Assembly (NCBI GenBank): GCA_021811925.1
Contig: JAKAPY010000126.1
Location: forward strand, 1 to 5,332
Origin: Thermoplasmata archaeon
GTDB taxonomy: Archaea; Thermoplasmatota; Thermoplasmata; Sysuiplasmatales; Sysuiplasmataceae
Reading direction: 5' to 3'
DNA: 5,332 nucleotides
Made by a program: the position numbers and the translations under genes. The notes under the pieces are model-generated. The model ran no database searches, had not been told where the DNA came from, and was given only the letters and a program-made list of their open reading frames with translations. Positions 5,313 to 5,332 of the stretch are shown here, one piece after another. Position 1 is the stretch's first letter; every line of letters begins with the position of its first letter.

Positions 5313-5332
5313 GTGGAAGTTGTTTGTAAGAT

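Larger units (their letters stand above)
3941..5332 (+). mobile_element. IS256/Mutator-family insertion sequence, right end beyond the window
   Basis: The element starts near 3941 with a sequence of IS256 inverted-repeat type and carries one transposase gene on the plus strand. The window ends 20 bp after the transposase stop, before any complement of the left repeat appears, so the right end and the target-site duplication (usually 8-9 bp in this family) are not visible. The element sits within an IS110-family transposase gene and is therefore the younger insertion of the two. Base usage is richer in G and C, with AGG-type arginine codons, than in the peptidase gene at the left. Confidence 0.75.

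Noticed and set aside
1..5332. CRISPR array, tRNA, rRNA or origin repeats
   Set aside because: No regularly spaced direct repeats, tRNA cloverleaf or conserved rRNA segments were seen on either strand.

Overview
The window reads as a piece of an archaeal genome, most likely an acidophilic euryarchaeon of the Thermoplasmata type. This is inference from three things: a secreted glutamic (G1, eqolisin-type) peptidase of the kind that works in acid, an ABC-2 permease with a large sequon-rich outer domain, and heavy AGG/AGA and ATA codon use. No rRNA or other marker gene fixes the taxonomy.

Layout. Positions 1-260 carry no convincing complete gene. They hold three consecutive stem-loops (81-194), a 15-bp dyad (236-250) just before the first gene, and, at the extreme left edge on the minus strand, a short frame that faintly resembles the start of an IS4/IS5-like transposase. 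Positions 261-1160 (+) encode the exported peptidase, with both catalytic residues kept (Gln124, Glu216). A 76-bp gap with a 7-bp inverted repeat separates it from 1237-2757 (+), an ABC-2 type permease with about 230 extracytoplasmic residues near its N-terminus. The permease's ATPase partner is not in the window. These two genes look like resident host genes.

The right half is nested mobile DNA. An IS110-family transposase (minus strand, stop at 2991) lies downstream of the permease. Its N-terminal part, carrying the first half of the DEDD RuvC-like site, has been replaced at about 3940 by the left end of an IS256/Mutator-family element on the plus strand. The IS256 transposase (about 4001-5312) is essentially full length, with a recognisable D192, D259, E366 triad, but a run of five C at 4816-4820 puts its 3' third in the +1 frame. 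As written, both transposases are broken. The right inverted repeat of the IS256 element and the missing 5' part of the IS110 gene should lie just beyond position 5332.

Most interesting points: the apparently structured non-coding tail of the IS110 element (about 2821-2962), where this family can keep its bridge RNA or end structures; the concentration of all nine permease N-glycosylation sequons in the outer domain; a possible leader ORF overlapping a downstream transposase start as ATGA; and the dyad and hairpin cluster before the peptidase. I saw no clear evidence of a wholly new defence or metabolic system.
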